Shown here one piece after another: positions 1-12,316 of a stretch of DNA of 64,000 nucleotides (its first letter is position 1; every line of letters starts with the position of its first letter). The notes below the pieces were generated by a model. That model made no database searches. It had not been told where the DNA came from and worked only from the letters and a program-made list of their open reading frames with translations. The translations under genes and the position numbers were made by a program. The stretch is from Evernia prunastri (Eukaryota > Ascomycota > Lecanoromycetes > Lecanorales > Parmeliaceae), in NCBI GenBank assembly GCA_003184365.1, contig NKYR01000022.1, positions 186,117-250,116 on the forward strand. Reading direction: 5' to 3'.

Positions 1-1032
1 CTTGAGATGCTAAATTGCCGTTGTAGCTAAGCACTCCATCAACACCATTCGCCAGTGGGCATGGTCGACGGTTGTTTCGCCTCAGCTCCCCACGCCCACC
101 TTCTGCCAAAGCGCGAAACCCGGCGCAGCGGTACTTACCATTGATCAGCTCACCGCTGAAAAATGTTAGTACAAGGGAAGAGCGACTTTCAAAACGGCCC
201 ACTTCTTCAAGAGCACCAGCCACCAGTGCTCAAAGATTAAGTCAGCTCAGCCCACCGTTAGCACCTGTGACTACTTCGCAGAGCTCCATTCTACTCGGCG
301 CATCGCCATTAGCACCTGGTGCCAGTACGCAACCTTCAGGGACGGACTTCATACCACCGTCTGCCGTCGTGCAACCGCCGACGATACTGCGTAGCTTAAC
401 AAGTTCGCCTGCTACCGTTTCTCAGAGTCCATCCATACTGCCTAGCCCGATATCAGCCACTGCTGCTATGGAACATGATCCAGCGAAAGAACTCTCCCCA
501 ATCACATCACCTGCTGCCGATGCTCCAAGTCCATCTTTGCAGCTGGGCATACCCTTAACACCTACTACCAATGCACGACACGCAGCTATACATCTAAGCT
601 CACCATCTACGCAGCCCAGCTCACCGACAGCCATCGCGCAAGCTCCACCGGCAATTTTAGCAGTCGGATCATGCTCATCATCTCCTCAGGACTCAGGATC
701 TATAGTAGACCTGGGCGAGGTATGTTTGGGCGAGCTTCTTGAAGTGTGCGGATGTTAACTCCGGAATGCAGCTTGGTTCATGCCCGCCAGTGACTCCACC
801 AATCGCATCAGGCTCAGCGTCTTCTTTGACTCCCGCGCCTGAGCTATTCCAGCGATCAGTAAGCTCCTTTAACCTTCTTGTTGGCGCGTTGGAATTAATT
901 TGTCAACGTAGCTCAATCAACCTCCCAGATCTACCTCTACCTCCACCTCCACTGCGCAAGACCCGCCGACAAAGCCAACTCGTATATTTCGACCTGGTCG
1001 GCCCTTATGGATCGTCTCCAGCCGATGTCTAA
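1..1032 (+). CDS. Pro/Ser-rich hypothetical protein, 5' end missing
   Basis: I do not recognise this gene. An open frame runs from about position 27 to 719, followed by a 52-nt intron (720-771: donor GTATGT, a branch-like GTTAAC, acceptor GCAG) and a second exon 772-1032 in phase. The product is low-complexity, rich in Pro, Ser, Thr and Ala, with a short C-terminal stretch of ordinary composition (hydrophobic helix-like SFNLLVGALELIC followed by a proline run). There is no ATG in frame before an internal one near 468, so the true start is probably in an upstream exon outside the window or just inside it. No domain is visible and no signal peptide can be judged. The frame is supported by consistent splice phase and proline-rich codon use, not by homology. 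Confidence 0.45.
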
Positions 1033-1848
1033 ACGGCGGGACACAATATCAGGTACGCTGGAACAATGGGAGAAGAGACTCCTGGGAGCCCCACGACAGC
1101 CTATATGGTGACTATCCCGCTCTGGTCAACAGCTTTTTGGAAGGGCGGCGCTAGAGAGCTGCAGCACTAGACTCAGGCCCAAAGACAAACGCGACGATGG
1201 AATTTTGTTTTCAAGGATGGGTGCACTCCATTCTTTGTGGGACTTGGCGATATGATGAGGACGAAGAATAAGATGAATGTCAGAATTGGCCGGAGCTCTG
1301 TGACGCCAGCTCAGATGATGTTAGGCGGGAAAGTTGAAAGTTGAGCAGGCAGAAAAGAAGTTCACTTTAATGATGATGATGATGATGACGAATCAGTGAG
1401 TGACACGAGTGAGTACATAAGTACACCGCCATGCAGGGCCAAGAAGTCTTGGCAAATACGCGTTCCTCCAATCGCGTCCCCGTCCTTTCCAATCCTCCCA
1501 GCATCCTACTGTACTGATCCAGTTCAACTCATCCATCAAATATAAGGCTGATGATGCCCAGGTATGAGTGCAATATGTCCGAAGTCGAGGCTGATTCGTA
1601 GGCTGATCCTTACAAATCGAATCACGTGCACCCTTCGTTGCCTTGCATTACAGGCAATCGCTCCCAGGCTGTATCCTGTATGACTCGACGCGTGTCTGTC
1701 TGTGGAGGCGTATCACACTCATCGATGAACCCGAACCCTCTATACTCTCTTTGCATCCTTCTTCTTCTCCTTCTCCTTCTCCAAGGCCATCTTCATTTTT
1801 CTATATTGCATTCCTTTTTTACGGTAACTTTCCCTACTCTGTCTCAAG
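1033..1848. other. Intergenic region with a (GAT)n microsatellite
   Basis: No coding frame worth reporting. A GAT trinucleotide run lies at about 1371-1389, and a CTT/TCC-rich pyrimidine tract at about 1765-1785 sits just upstream of the next start codon, as is common in fungal promoters. Confidence 0.5.
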
Positions 1849-4658
1849 ATGAGACTCAATCTCAATAATTGTGGCGATAAATTTAACAGTGGCGCATACC
1901 CCAATTATGCGTACAACGGAACTATCAGAGGCATTCTGGGAGATGTCAAACCCCGACCATCACTTATAACTGTACAGGGTTGCAGAGATCTTTGCGGCGA
2001 AGGGTCAGATTACTACGCTTGGAGGGATATCAGCACCACCATCACCACCTGGGTAAGATCTTTTGATCCGCCGAGCGCAATCAGAGGCTCACGCAGGACA
2101 TTAGGTACTGCCGGTCATTGGGCTCATTCTACAGGCACCTTTCGAAAGCAACGAGAACTTCAAAAGCTTCTTGGCGCTCGCCCGTTGGATCGGAAACCCC
2201 ATCGCTAGCATCTCCTATGTCTTGTGGAACATTAAAGTCACCGGCAAATGTGCCATGATGGTGGACATGGCTACACCCTACGATAAGCTCCCGGGTGAAG
2301 ACTCTCAGTTCGCCCAGATGCGGGACTCCTTGTACATATTGAGCGTCATGAATCAGTGTGAGTTCAGCTGCCGTATAAGAATTGCATCTATGCTGACTGG
2401 ACATATCCTGCAGATCTGGTCCAGCCAGACCTAGTCGAAGGGGACGATACTATGATTGCAGCGGAAAAGCTCTTGCGTATTGCCCTCTTCAGTGACGAGC
2501 TACCAATGGCCACCGACCCTAGCCTAACAGACCGGCGGAAGAAACTTGCTGGAACCATAAGGGCTTTTCGCAAGAAAGGAGTGATTCCAGTCTTCGTGTC
2601 CACCCTCTGGTTTCTCCTCGCTTTGGTAATATCAATCCAGTCTGCATTTGTAGAAATTGCCAAAAATGCGTCCGCTCATGACCTTGCGCTGGGCTTACTG
2701 CTCGCCTTTTTGCCGATATTTATCTTATCTTGCGTTGTCGATCGTAACACTGTGGCGGCGGGACGGATATCCGCAAAATTGAACCGTCTTCTGGCGTCCG
2801 TGCGCAGCGCTCTCCTCGACGATGAGCTTCGAAGGACCTACGGAGAACAGATTCACACCCCTTCAGAATTCTTCAGTTGGATCGATCTTTTAGATGAGAA
2901 GCATGTTGACAACTTCTTTACAGACTTTGCCGGGCAGGGGAGAATCAGATGGCACTACGGAGTTGCCCATCCCCTTCTGTGTAGTTTCGAGGATAGCTTT
3001 ATGGCCGAGATTGGAAGAGGCTGGCTGCCTGAGGACAACGCCAACAGGGCGAGAGCGTTGGTACGCACCTCACGAAAAAATTCTGCCTGTTTGGTACTGC
3101 AATCAAGTCGCAGAATATGGTCCAGGCAAATTGACCCTATCTACTCCGGAGATCTATCTGTCATTCAATAATTTACCTGATATAGACCTTGCTGACCCAT
3201 ACATCTGCGTAGATGCGTGATCACAGAGCCGAGGATCATCGGTTGATTTGGTTTGATCCTCGAATGATTCGGCAGATTGCAAGTTCCATTTGCGTGGTCT
3301 GCACTTCAGCTGGAGGCGCTTTTATATTGTCATGTATGGTTCTGTTCCACTTCCTGGCGGTCTCCGCTAACGGCGAACAGACTACACACCTACAGTTGGT
3401 CTCGGCTGTAGATCAGGCGGCTACATGATCTACGTTGTCATAACATTGTTTATCTTCCTAGTGGAGATGCTTTGCTGGGGACTTCGGACCAGGAAGTATC
3501 GACGCTGGGCGTGGTGTAACAGTGATCATACGCCCGAAGATCCTGTCTGCAAGGTCTTACGTCGTTTCGTACGCACGCTCAAATGCGCAAACACAGGTAG
3601 ATACACAAGAGCTGGGAGGACGGTGGTAAAGAGGATGCTTGAGTGGTCTGAGAGATCCACATGGACAGATCACGTGGATGTGCTCCTACGGGTCATGGAA
3701 GTCGGAAACTCTATATGGTGAGATACCCTTCCCCGAGGGCTTTCTGCATCTCTTTCGGCATGTTTGAGCGGCCAGATTTGTCGCAGGATTAAAAGGCTCC
3801 CGCGACCTGTTTCACGACCCGAACTGCATTCCAAAAGAGACGTTCTAACTCCGAAATCATACAGGCTTGCCTACATTGTTTCGGCTCAGACGTGAGTGTT
3901 GGCAGTACTGTCTCTTAGACCGTGGCTAAACGCATTGCAGAATCGGATCCTATGTAACCTGCGATTGCATATCGAGCATTTGGGCCGGGGGAGGAGTATG
4001 AAATGATGTACCACTCTCATGATTTCGCTGACATTGGGACCAGGGGTATACCGATTTCGAACAGGTCACTTTCTACCGCGAACATGGCATCAATTACTAT
4101 TGGGGTGCCGGTACCGGCTTTTCCTGCGCCATGTTGGTCGTGGGCTTGGCCTACATTGTTGCTGAATATTCTACGCAAAGCCATCTGGCTACAAAGGACT
4201 TCGGTAAGGCATCTCAAGGATTAATTTTCACTCGACGTTTCAAGAAATACACCTACTGGTTCCGGTCGCTACTCGGCTTATCGGATAAGGCCCTACTTGT
4301 GATCTGGAAACTTGTCCGTTCCCCGTGGGAAAGGGCCACAGGGCTACGGCCGACTGCATTCAATAAGACTTTGTATTGGGATTGGAAGGTAAAGTCCAAT
4401 ACTGCAGACGGCACTGCGACGCGAGCACTCGGCGAACGGGCTCGCAGACGGTCAAGCACTCAACCTCTGAGGGAGGGTTCACACGATGAGGAATCGTCTC
4501 GCGGTAGTCGAAGTCCAGAGCGGTCAGAAAATGACCGACGGGAGAACGAGACACAGGACGGCGAACACCGCGACAGCCGAGGTGAGAGTCCCCCTCGCAT
4601 CAGGATGCCGACCCTGCAGCTTCCCACGCAAACACACGCAAGGTCTAGATCTCTGTAG
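1849..4658 (+). CDS. Fungal integral membrane protein, eight exons
   Basis: Exons 1849-2052, 2105-2357, 2414-3060, 3213-3333, 3381-3717, 3865-3891, 3941-3995 and 4044-4658 join to one frame of 752 residues with every splice phase matching. The family is a fungal-specific polytopic membrane protein of unknown function. I recognise its typical blocks: an N-terminal Cys region ending in GCRDLCG, TTWVLPVIGLILQAPFESN, a WNIKVTGKCAMMVDMA segment, several hydrophobic segments (near residues 240, 270, 395 and 430), YTPTVGLGCRSGGYMIY, an AQTIGSYVTCDC block, and a final YYWGAGTGF-led membrane segment. The C-terminal tail of about 150 residues is charged and Ser/Arg/Glu-rich, so probably cytosolic and disordered. 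The start has a plausible context and precedes the conserved CGD block. Exon 4 entry at 3213 is the least certain junction, because a 152-nt intron is long for this genome. Confidence 0.82.
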
Positions 4659-5440
4659 CCACCGTCACCATCCTCGGAGACTTCCTAGTCCCCATCCAAT
4701 TTGTCCGAATGAAATCGTCACTCATTTGGCACACTACTCACCATTATCATCAATCATACATAGCTCGAGTGCTCGTATCAAGTGAATCGACAAGGACACC
4801 CCAGATCGTTGAGAGAATGTCCCTTGCAATCTTTGATCGCTTGAACTACCCAAACCTTGAGCCCGGATTGTATTCAACTGAAGCTGAACGCATTTTTCTT
4901 TCTTTCTTTCTTTCTTTCGATCGCGATGAATCCACCCGTCAAAACAGAACCGTCCCACTGGACGGAGCCAGCAAGCATTGATGACGACGGCCTTGCTTGA
5001 TGTTCGCCGGAGTGAATAGTCTTTAATTGTCAGCGGTCAGCGTTTGATTTATTCTGGGTCGTTTGACAACGAGGTCTGCTCCCAATACGCGCGCGTTACG
5101 ACCATCTCCGCTGACGTCGTTTAGGGCGTGAGGAGGGTGAGATCATCCTGGGCTTGCTGCCGGGTCGTTTGGAGCAGGTGAAATTTGAAGGACGAGGATT
5201 TATTCGTGTCGTGGTATCTAGTCTCGTACGGCTGGATGTGGTCGTGTCGTAGTATCTAGTCTCGTACGGCTGGATTGTTTCGAGGCGGTGGTTGATGGTG
5301 TTGGGGAGGTGGAGGTGGAGATTGAGGTGGGGTTGAGGGTTTCACACTTGTGACTGTATGCGTAAAAATTTATATACATTGACGATACCTCATTCGAATA
5401 AAAAATATATACACACGAAAAAAACCATATCCCACTCCAA
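4659..5440. other. Intergenic region between convergent genes, with repeats
   Basis: Holds the 3' flanks of the membrane protein gene and the opposing mucin-like gene. A (TTTC)n run lies at about 4894-4918. No gene seen. Confidence 0.5.
5205..5275. repeat. 38-bp-period tandem duplication
   Basis: A 33-base unit beginning CGTGTCGT and ending ACGGCTGGAT occurs at 5205-5237 and again at 5243-5275, with one substitution. It lies in the presumed 3' flank of the minus-strand mucin-like gene. Confidence 0.8.
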
Positions 5441-7787
5441 TCACAACCACACCACGACCCCGACCCCCATCCCCAACACCACCAACCCCACCTCCCTCCA
5501 CCCGAACCTCCCCCTCCCCCCCGCGCCCCCCGCAAAAGCCCCCGCCGCCGTGCCATTCGCCGTCAACCCGGTCCCGAACCCGGCCGTGATGTACGGCGCC
5601 AGGGGCTCCGTGCTCGTCCCGACCACAACGTCGCTCCCGCCCACCGCCAGACTCACTTCCGTCCCGCCAACCGTCACCGCGCCGCCCGCCGTTAGCGTCT
5701 GCGATCCGCCGACGATGTAACGGCTTTGCGCGTTGGCCGTCACGGTCTCGGAGCCGATGACGATGGCGGGGGGCGGCGGCGGCGGCGGCGGCGGCGTCGT
5801 CGTGGGGACTGCGGCTGCTGCTGGGGTGAGGACGGACGTGCGGGCCGCGTAGACCAGGGCCGTTTGCGAGCCCGAGGTTTGCAGCGCCAGCACGGTCGTC
5901 GAGGCGCCGGACGTGAGCGTGATGGTCGAGCCGGCGGCGAGGGTGGAGCCGGAGATGAGGTACTGGGATCGCGCGTTGGGCGTGATGGTGAGGGCGCCGA
6001 TGGTGAGGAGGGCTGCGGGGGCGGCGGCGCCCGCGGTTGAAGGGGCGGGGAGGAGGAGGGAGGTGCTGGGGCCGTAGATTAGGGCTGTGGTGCCGCTGGA
6101 TGTGTGGAGCGCGAGGACGGTGGTGGAGGTCCCGGCGCCGAGGGTGATGGATGAGCCCGAGACAAGGGTCTGGCTCGAGATGACGTATTGGGATTGCGCG
6201 TTGGGCGTGATGATTTCGCTGCCGATGGTGATGGGGGCCGGGGCGCTAGCGGGCGGGGTGAATGCGTTGAGGGTCGAGGTGGTGAGGACTTTGGAGCCGG
6301 CGGCGTCGGTTGTGGTCAGGATGATGGCGGGGAGGTTGGTTGTTGAGGAGAGGACGGTGCCTTGGGCGTTGGTGGAGGTTATGATGACGGGGAGGGACGC
6401 GGAGAGTGAGGCTGTGGAGAGGATGGTGGAGGAGACGAGGCTGCCTTGAGCGTTGGTGGAGCTGATGATGATGGGGTGGGCGACGGCGGTGCTGGTGGAC
6501 GTCGTGGTGCTGCCACTTGAATCCGTCGAGGTGATGGAGACTATGACCGCTACCGGGGTACTCGGGAGGGCCACTACCGGGGCGGGCGAGGGGGTGATGA
6601 CGATGCCCTTGGACGTGGTTGCAGGTGTGTTGGAGACGACAGGAAGCGTGTCGCTCGCTGGTTGCTGAGCAACTGGAGCAGCTGGGGGTGGGGTTGCGGT
6701 CGTTGTTGGCGCCAGCTTGGGCGCAGGCACAAGTGCTAGGGGCCCCGGGATGAATTGGGTTGTCTGTGTTGGGGAGATTTCCTGGGGGGCTATCTCCGAG
6801 TATGATGTTTGTGCCGGAGATGCATTCGACGTAGGTGTTTCGGTGGATGCTGTCTTCTCCGGTGGCGCCACCGGTGGCTGCGTGCTTGATGCTAGCGCTG
6901 GGGTTGAAGATGAAGTTGGCCCATCATCCGGCTCCGTTGACGTCGACGTCTTTGTAAGATACAAGGCTGTCTGCATGGCGAAAGCCGGCGACACGCAATC
7001 ACCCGGCGACTCGCAATTCCAGACTCCCAGGCCCGGAAAGAAATTCTCGATCAAGTCCCCGGTGTCTCCACACGTCTCGTCTCCCATAGGAAGAAAAGTC
7101 CAGCCTCTTGGATCCTCGATCGTGTTGACGCCTTTGGTCTGTATACCTTCGGGGAGAAGTGGGTGAGATGGGAAGACAGCTACCGCGCCTGTGGGAGCTA
7201 TTGAGCACGTTGGTGTGCCGCTAACGGTTGTGGAGAGAGTCCCGGTCCATGTTATGTTGGGGGAGTAATCATGGTAGACTGATGTTGGATATGCGCTTAA
7301 AGATAACAAGGTTAGGAGAAAGTGGCGTAACAACAGCAACTCGACTCCTACTCACATAATACGAGTGCTCCCGTCGTTGTCAACAACGGATGCGGTCACT
7401 GTGCCATCGCTGTTTAAATTAGTAGGTGTAGCGATCTTTCCGAAGTCGATCTCCGTATTCGAGATGGTAGTCGTTCGGGTACTATTGTTTCTCTTGTTCA
7501 CAACGAGTACCACGGTTTCTGCTGTATAAGTGGCGGTGATGGCCATCTGCGCCCAAGTTATGTAAGAGAGATCGATCATGGGATAGACGCAGTTGTTGGA
7601 ACAGTTCCCCGTTGGTGCTTTCGTGACGGATGGCCCTGAGGGAGAGGCGGCGGTGGAATTGGGCAAGAATGCTGAAATGGTCAGTGGTAAAGTAGGAGGA
7701 GGGAAGGGTGCTAAACGCACACTGAGGAGCAGCTGATGCTTCATGGACGCGCAGGGCCAAAGCGGCAGCAAAAAGGAATGAAAGCAT
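5441..7787 (-). CDS. Secreted Ser/Thr-rich repeat protein, probably GPI-anchored
   Basis: Exons 7787-7721, 7671-7356 and 7295-5441 join in phase to 745 residues. The N-terminus is a short signal peptide (hydrophobic LSFLFAAALAL core, likely cleavage near ASAAPQ). A Cys-containing globular part follows to about residue 220. The rest is Ser/Thr/Pro/Ala-rich like heavily O-glycosylated wall proteins. Short STNAQG-type repeats lie near residues 395-450. Three longer units of about 60-70 residues start near 483, 558 and 637, each beginning with IGxxxITPNAQSxY-like sequence and continuing with an xLxxGSxITLxxG block. The C-terminus is Gly-rich followed by a terminal hydrophobic stretch (about GLVVLGMGVGVVVWL), which fits a GPI signal. 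I infer a cell-wall or surface protein; no enzymatic domain is seen. GC-rich codon choice in the third exon produces long antisense open frames that are not genes. Confidence 0.82.
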
Positions 7788-10095
7788 GATGATAGCGACA
7801 GTATGGGACAGTAGGATTACGAAAAGATAAGAAATGAAGACTCTGCATCCTTTTACTTGGGGAGGTATTTGAAAGAGAAGGAATAGATGGATGTAAGTTA
7901 TCAGTTATATGCGGAATAAGACATGATCCGTCTTACTGTATGCCAAAGTCGATACTTGCACAAGCTAAAAGATGATTGTTACATATGTATGTATGCAGAG
8001 TAAGTTAGAGTGTGTACATATGCAGTCCCGGTAGCCTGGTCTCGGGGAATATTTGAAGATTTGAAGATGCAGGATTCTTTGATTCTTGATCCTTTTGATA
8101 ATCGTAATCATAATCAATTCAGTTCAGAACTTCAGATACTCTGCCTCCACCTTACTTTATCCAATCAATCTAATGTACCGGTAATCCGAGCGGCTGGGCC
8201 GGCACTTGATAGGCTGCATTTTGATGCAGGGTGCTTAAAGGATCTTTTATTAGCGACCTCTGCATGCTTTACCCTGATCCCTGATCCACGATACATATCA
8301 CGTTCAGCTAAGATAGCCACGAGCCTAAGACCCTTGAATTGGAGAGAAAGAGTTCCCCGGCATCCTTGAAGTGCATATGGCACAGGCACATCCATCTGTC
8401 CCCCTTAATTAGCCTGCTCTACCGAGGAGTCTCAACATTTCCTTGCACTTGCAAGGCTATGAAACATCATCAAGACCTTCAAAACCATGCGAGCAATCAA
8501 TCCTCCAATAATAATGTGCCAAAGCAATTGCGCAACCCATGCCGACTACTGTTACAGTCTTTGCAAGAAAATATAGACACCGAACCGACGAAAAGTGTTC
8601 GCTGGAAGGAGACTCCAGCGCGAACATCTCCCCTACTGAACGTTAGCTCGATGCCGCATCTGCCAGTGGCTTTATTGCCCAAGAAAAGAGCACTCCTCCA
8701 TATGTTCTGGACACGGAAATTGCCTCGCTCCTGGTACTGGGCTTGGCTGATGTGAGAAAAGACATGTGGTTGAGCTACCTAGAGTAGGTACCAATCAATA
8801 AATTTTGGGTACCGTGGAGATTGTGTCACTTTGCCCCCCTTCCCCAACCCCGTTGATTGGCGTTTTAGGCTGGCCCGGGCGCCGGACTACCCGGTTGCGG
8901 GCACCCTAAATCTCGTTACGGTACTCTCAGTCTCACACGAGTACCGGTAGGTAGATAATTCTTTCCCCACGCCCAGCTACTGTGCCCTACGCCCCACGCC
9001 GCAGATCCCAAACCAAAAAGATGTGAGAAAGTACCTACCTACCTACGCCAGATGAAATGCGGTAGCGCCAAACTTGCCAGCGAAGGAAAGGGAGGGGCGG
9101 GCGGTACTGGGTTCAGAGGGGATCAATGGTCCACGACTGCTGGGACGTGGTGGGTGTAGAAGTGAATGAGAAGGAGCGAGTGCCAAACAGTTCTGGTGTG
9201 CGGGACCGGATCCGGATATAATGAGGCCCTTTTCTGGATGGACAGGGTAGATGTGGTGCCGCCGTCTGATTGATAGGTGGGACTCGAAACGTCTGGAATG
9301 GATGTTGCTGGACGTTCTTTCCCGCTTTTGATTTTGGACCGTGATTTGAACCATGCGGAATACGCTCTTTCTTTAAAGGCTTGAGATTATGGGGTTCCGC
9401 ATGTCATACGGTACTGGTTCGGGAAATGATGCTTGATACTATGACATTATTTGATCGGAGTGTATTTGATCAGAGTGCGGGAATGAATGCTATTGTGTCC
9501 CGCACCAGCTGCTAGCCTCGTAACTACATCTGTCGCATTTATTCAGCCATCGTATGACTACACATCCATCAAGCCTTGGACCAATACACACTGACCATGC
9601 CCCAGCTGTGGGCCTTCGCTGTTGTCATCTATAGGGAGCGATTCAACAGTTCCTCGTAAAGACTCTGACGTTCTCAAGAACCGGCCAGGAGCTGACGAGA
9701 AAAGCTCTAAAACCATGACGGAATCAGAAGTAATCGGCAATAGATTACCCTCTGTACCCTCGATCTTGTCTTGCCGCATACGGAAGCCGGATCTCCTGTC
9801 GAACTTTACACTTCCTGGAAGGGAAGAGTCCTCTACCAGCATCACTCCTTGCCAAGAGTCTAAGACGATGGCGCTGTTGCTTTAGGGTCTCCGCGCCTGC
9901 TCCTTAATCGCTAGGAGACCCGTTGCCCCTACACTCTCTGGCACGTGGAGACGGCAATAGCCACCACAAAATGTTATGGGCAGTGGTTGCATGGTTCTTG
10001 GAATGCTTTATATGCTCCAAAACTGCGTCACACGATGGTTAAGCACTTTTCAACGCTGAGGACACGCCAGGCTCTTTACGGGGATCCCACTGGAG
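7788..10095. other. Long intergenic region
   Basis: 2.3 kb without a convincing gene. It includes the presumed promoter of the minus-strand mucin-like gene, CCTACCTACCTACG-type tetranucleotide repeats near 9035-9050, and short open frames on both strands around 9560-9885 that have no recognisable domain. Confidence 0.4.
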
Positions 10096-12313
10096 CTATA
10101 CGGCCTGAACAGATCGTCTCCTAAGCCTCCATTCGGGCGCGGACTGCTCAGACGAGATTGTGAAAAACGGCAACGTCCATCCTGGATCATCCTTTGAGTG
10201 TTCCGTTGGCAGCGATGAGTTATCACATTCTAGCTTTGAATGCCCCTCACCACGGACGACTGCATTGCCCAAGACTTGTGCGTTCTTTTCCATCCTGACC
10301 TCGTCATTCTTTTTTGGTTGCTTAGTGACCCGGTAAGGAGACAGAAGGCGATGATCAAATCCACGCTCCATGCCACCTGTTCAAGAGATTCAGCGCAGGC
10401 ATTAGGCCTGCAGCTCACGCTGGAACAGTTCAAGGGACTTACGGATTTCAAGGTGGAGGTATTCACAAAGCGGGCCCACCCACACGGTAATGGCAACGAT
10501 CTGTCCAAAGCTCCAGGAATCTGAGTACCCTCCAATCTGTCCAAACCATCTCAGATCGCGCAAGAAGATGGCGAACCAGTAGATGTATACAAAAAAGACG
10601 GTGGCATGGATTGCAGCTCTGCAGGCTATTTTCCGTCTCTCCGTTGCCCCAAAATGTTGGATAAGACTACCCACCTCCGCCTTGATTTTCTCTCTCAGCG
10701 CATTGGGCCAAAGCTTCTTCGATATCCTGGTGGCGACGTGGCGAATCCTTGAACCCTGGATGAATGGTACGGCTGCTAAATGACTAGGGACCCAGGTGTA
10801 AAATGCCATTGTGTCTTCGACCTGCGGGGTGAAATGTGGACGCCGCGCGATCCATGACAGCCTGCAAGTATCCCCGATGAGGTATGCAAGGACTAAAAGA
10901 CACCATCCCAGCATCTGCACTGCTCCGTTGCTGACATCAATTGACGATCCTGTGCTGTAGTCCGTACCTTGGTCCTGTTGAATGCCAGTGAGAACTCCGC
11001 CCCCAAGGGCTGTGAGACAGTAGGTCATGGGGTTCATCGATGCGCAAGTGGCTGGGCCACCCGTCTTAGCTAGTAGTTGAAGGTTTTCTAAGTCATTTGG
11101 CGCAGGATGGAACTCGCCAGTCGTAACAAGCGTCACTGTGGAAATTGCAACGGTGCTCATGGACAGAATGAGGAGATAACACGAGACCTTATGCACTGTA
11201 TGCAAGGTAAATAAAGTGAAAGTTACCGGGAGGTATCCGCTGATGGAAGTGATCTTGATAAAGACGTGGGTGTTGTACAGTTCCTGTAAACTGGTCGGAT
11301 CGAGACCACCTTTATAGATGACCCTGAGGGCTGCGGAATTGATTGCCAGCATCAGAAAACACTGCGCCTTCTGAAAGTCTGTCAATGCCGAAGTAAGACT
11401 CCCTAGACGTTCTTCTCTCCTTTGATTGCAGACCTCTGACTCTGTCTTTTGCTTTCTCATGTTCTGAACGCGTGGTAAAAACGATGAACCTTAAATTCGA
11501 GATTACATGAAAGAAGTCAAACAACCAGAAAACCGTTAGCAAATAAGCGAGAAGAGCAATGCCGGACTGTATCGAGTAGGACCAGTAGACCTAGATCCAG
11601 GTCAGCATCATCTTTGCAATTGTCATTCCCATATAATGTACCCCGACCCCCCCAATGTCTTGATTTGCTGGAGCAGAAATTTGGCTGCAAATACCTGACG
11701 CGTTTGCGTAGGCGGGAACCCAGTAATCTGACCGCAGGTAGTAGAGGAAATTGATGTCGTGAGTATCTGCAAAAGGCTGTGAGGTGTAGACGCCGTCGCC
11801 ATATTGCTGGGAGATCCAATTTGGGCAACCTTTGAGGTTCTTGCAGTAGTCCCATAGGCAATTCTGAATGGTAGTTAAGATGGCGTTCGATGAAGACGAG
11901 TTTAAAAGATATGCCTCGATTCTCAGCTCAACGGCCCTCATCTCGGCATCTACAGAAAGCTGTTCCCCTGTATAGAGGTCCGAGATTAGTGGATATACCA
12001 AGCAGTTGTGAGCGTTATGGGAATTCGCAAAGACAAAGTTTGGATCCAGACAAGCAGCTGTGCAATTGGGCCGACCATCCTTTACTGGACACGTGCCGAG
12101 TAAAATGAAGGGCCAGTCATTTAAAGATCCTGAGTAGTACTCGTACTCAGCACTGCTGCTGGAGAGCGCATCTTGCAAGCCGAGAACGGAGCCATTGAAC
12201 TTGGCATCCGAAAAAGTGACCTGGGTTGGTAAAAGACCGGCCTCGAAATCCATGCTAAGATTGAAGGTCAACGCCATGGATGCTTTAGATTCGACAAACG
12301 AAATCGCTGCCAC
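10096..12313 (-). CDS. Fungal polytopic membrane protein, 5' end unresolved
   Basis: Exons (12313 or 12277)-11642, 11590-11507, 11463-10419 and 10376-10096 join in phase. From the first ATG (12277) the product is 681 residues. The extracellular-type N-terminal part has Cys pairs (GTCPVKDGRPNC, CLDPNF, CLWDYC) and N-glycosylation sites. The VYWSYSIQSGIALLAYLL membrane segment follows, then a family-typical FQKAQCFLMLAIN block, several more transmembrane segments, a FGQIVAITVW segment and a C-terminal block around RGFDHRLLSPYRV. The last exon was identified because intron 10418-10377 restores that conserved block, while the unspliced frame stops early. Function is unknown. The upstream sequence stays open in the same frame but is separated by one TGA (12316-12314), so a signal-peptide exon is missing from this model or the gene carries a nonsense change. 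Confidence 0.75.
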
Positions 12314-12316
12314 TCA

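Noticed and set aside
3061..3212. Coding-looking frame inside the third intron of the membrane protein (WYAPHEKILPVWYC...)
   Set aside because: Retaining it ends in a stop and breaks the phase of the next exon; splicing 3061-3212 keeps phase and restores the conserved WFDPRMIRQ block.
5358..7166. Chain of long plus-strand open frames with Met/Val/Gly-rich translation
   Set aside because: They are antisense to the GC-rich, repeat-containing third exon of the mucin-like gene and have no domain or start context; composition alone explains them.
9558..9885. Overlapping 87- and 95-codon frames on opposite strands
   Set aside because: Neither has a domain or splice extension; mutual antisense openness suggests chance.
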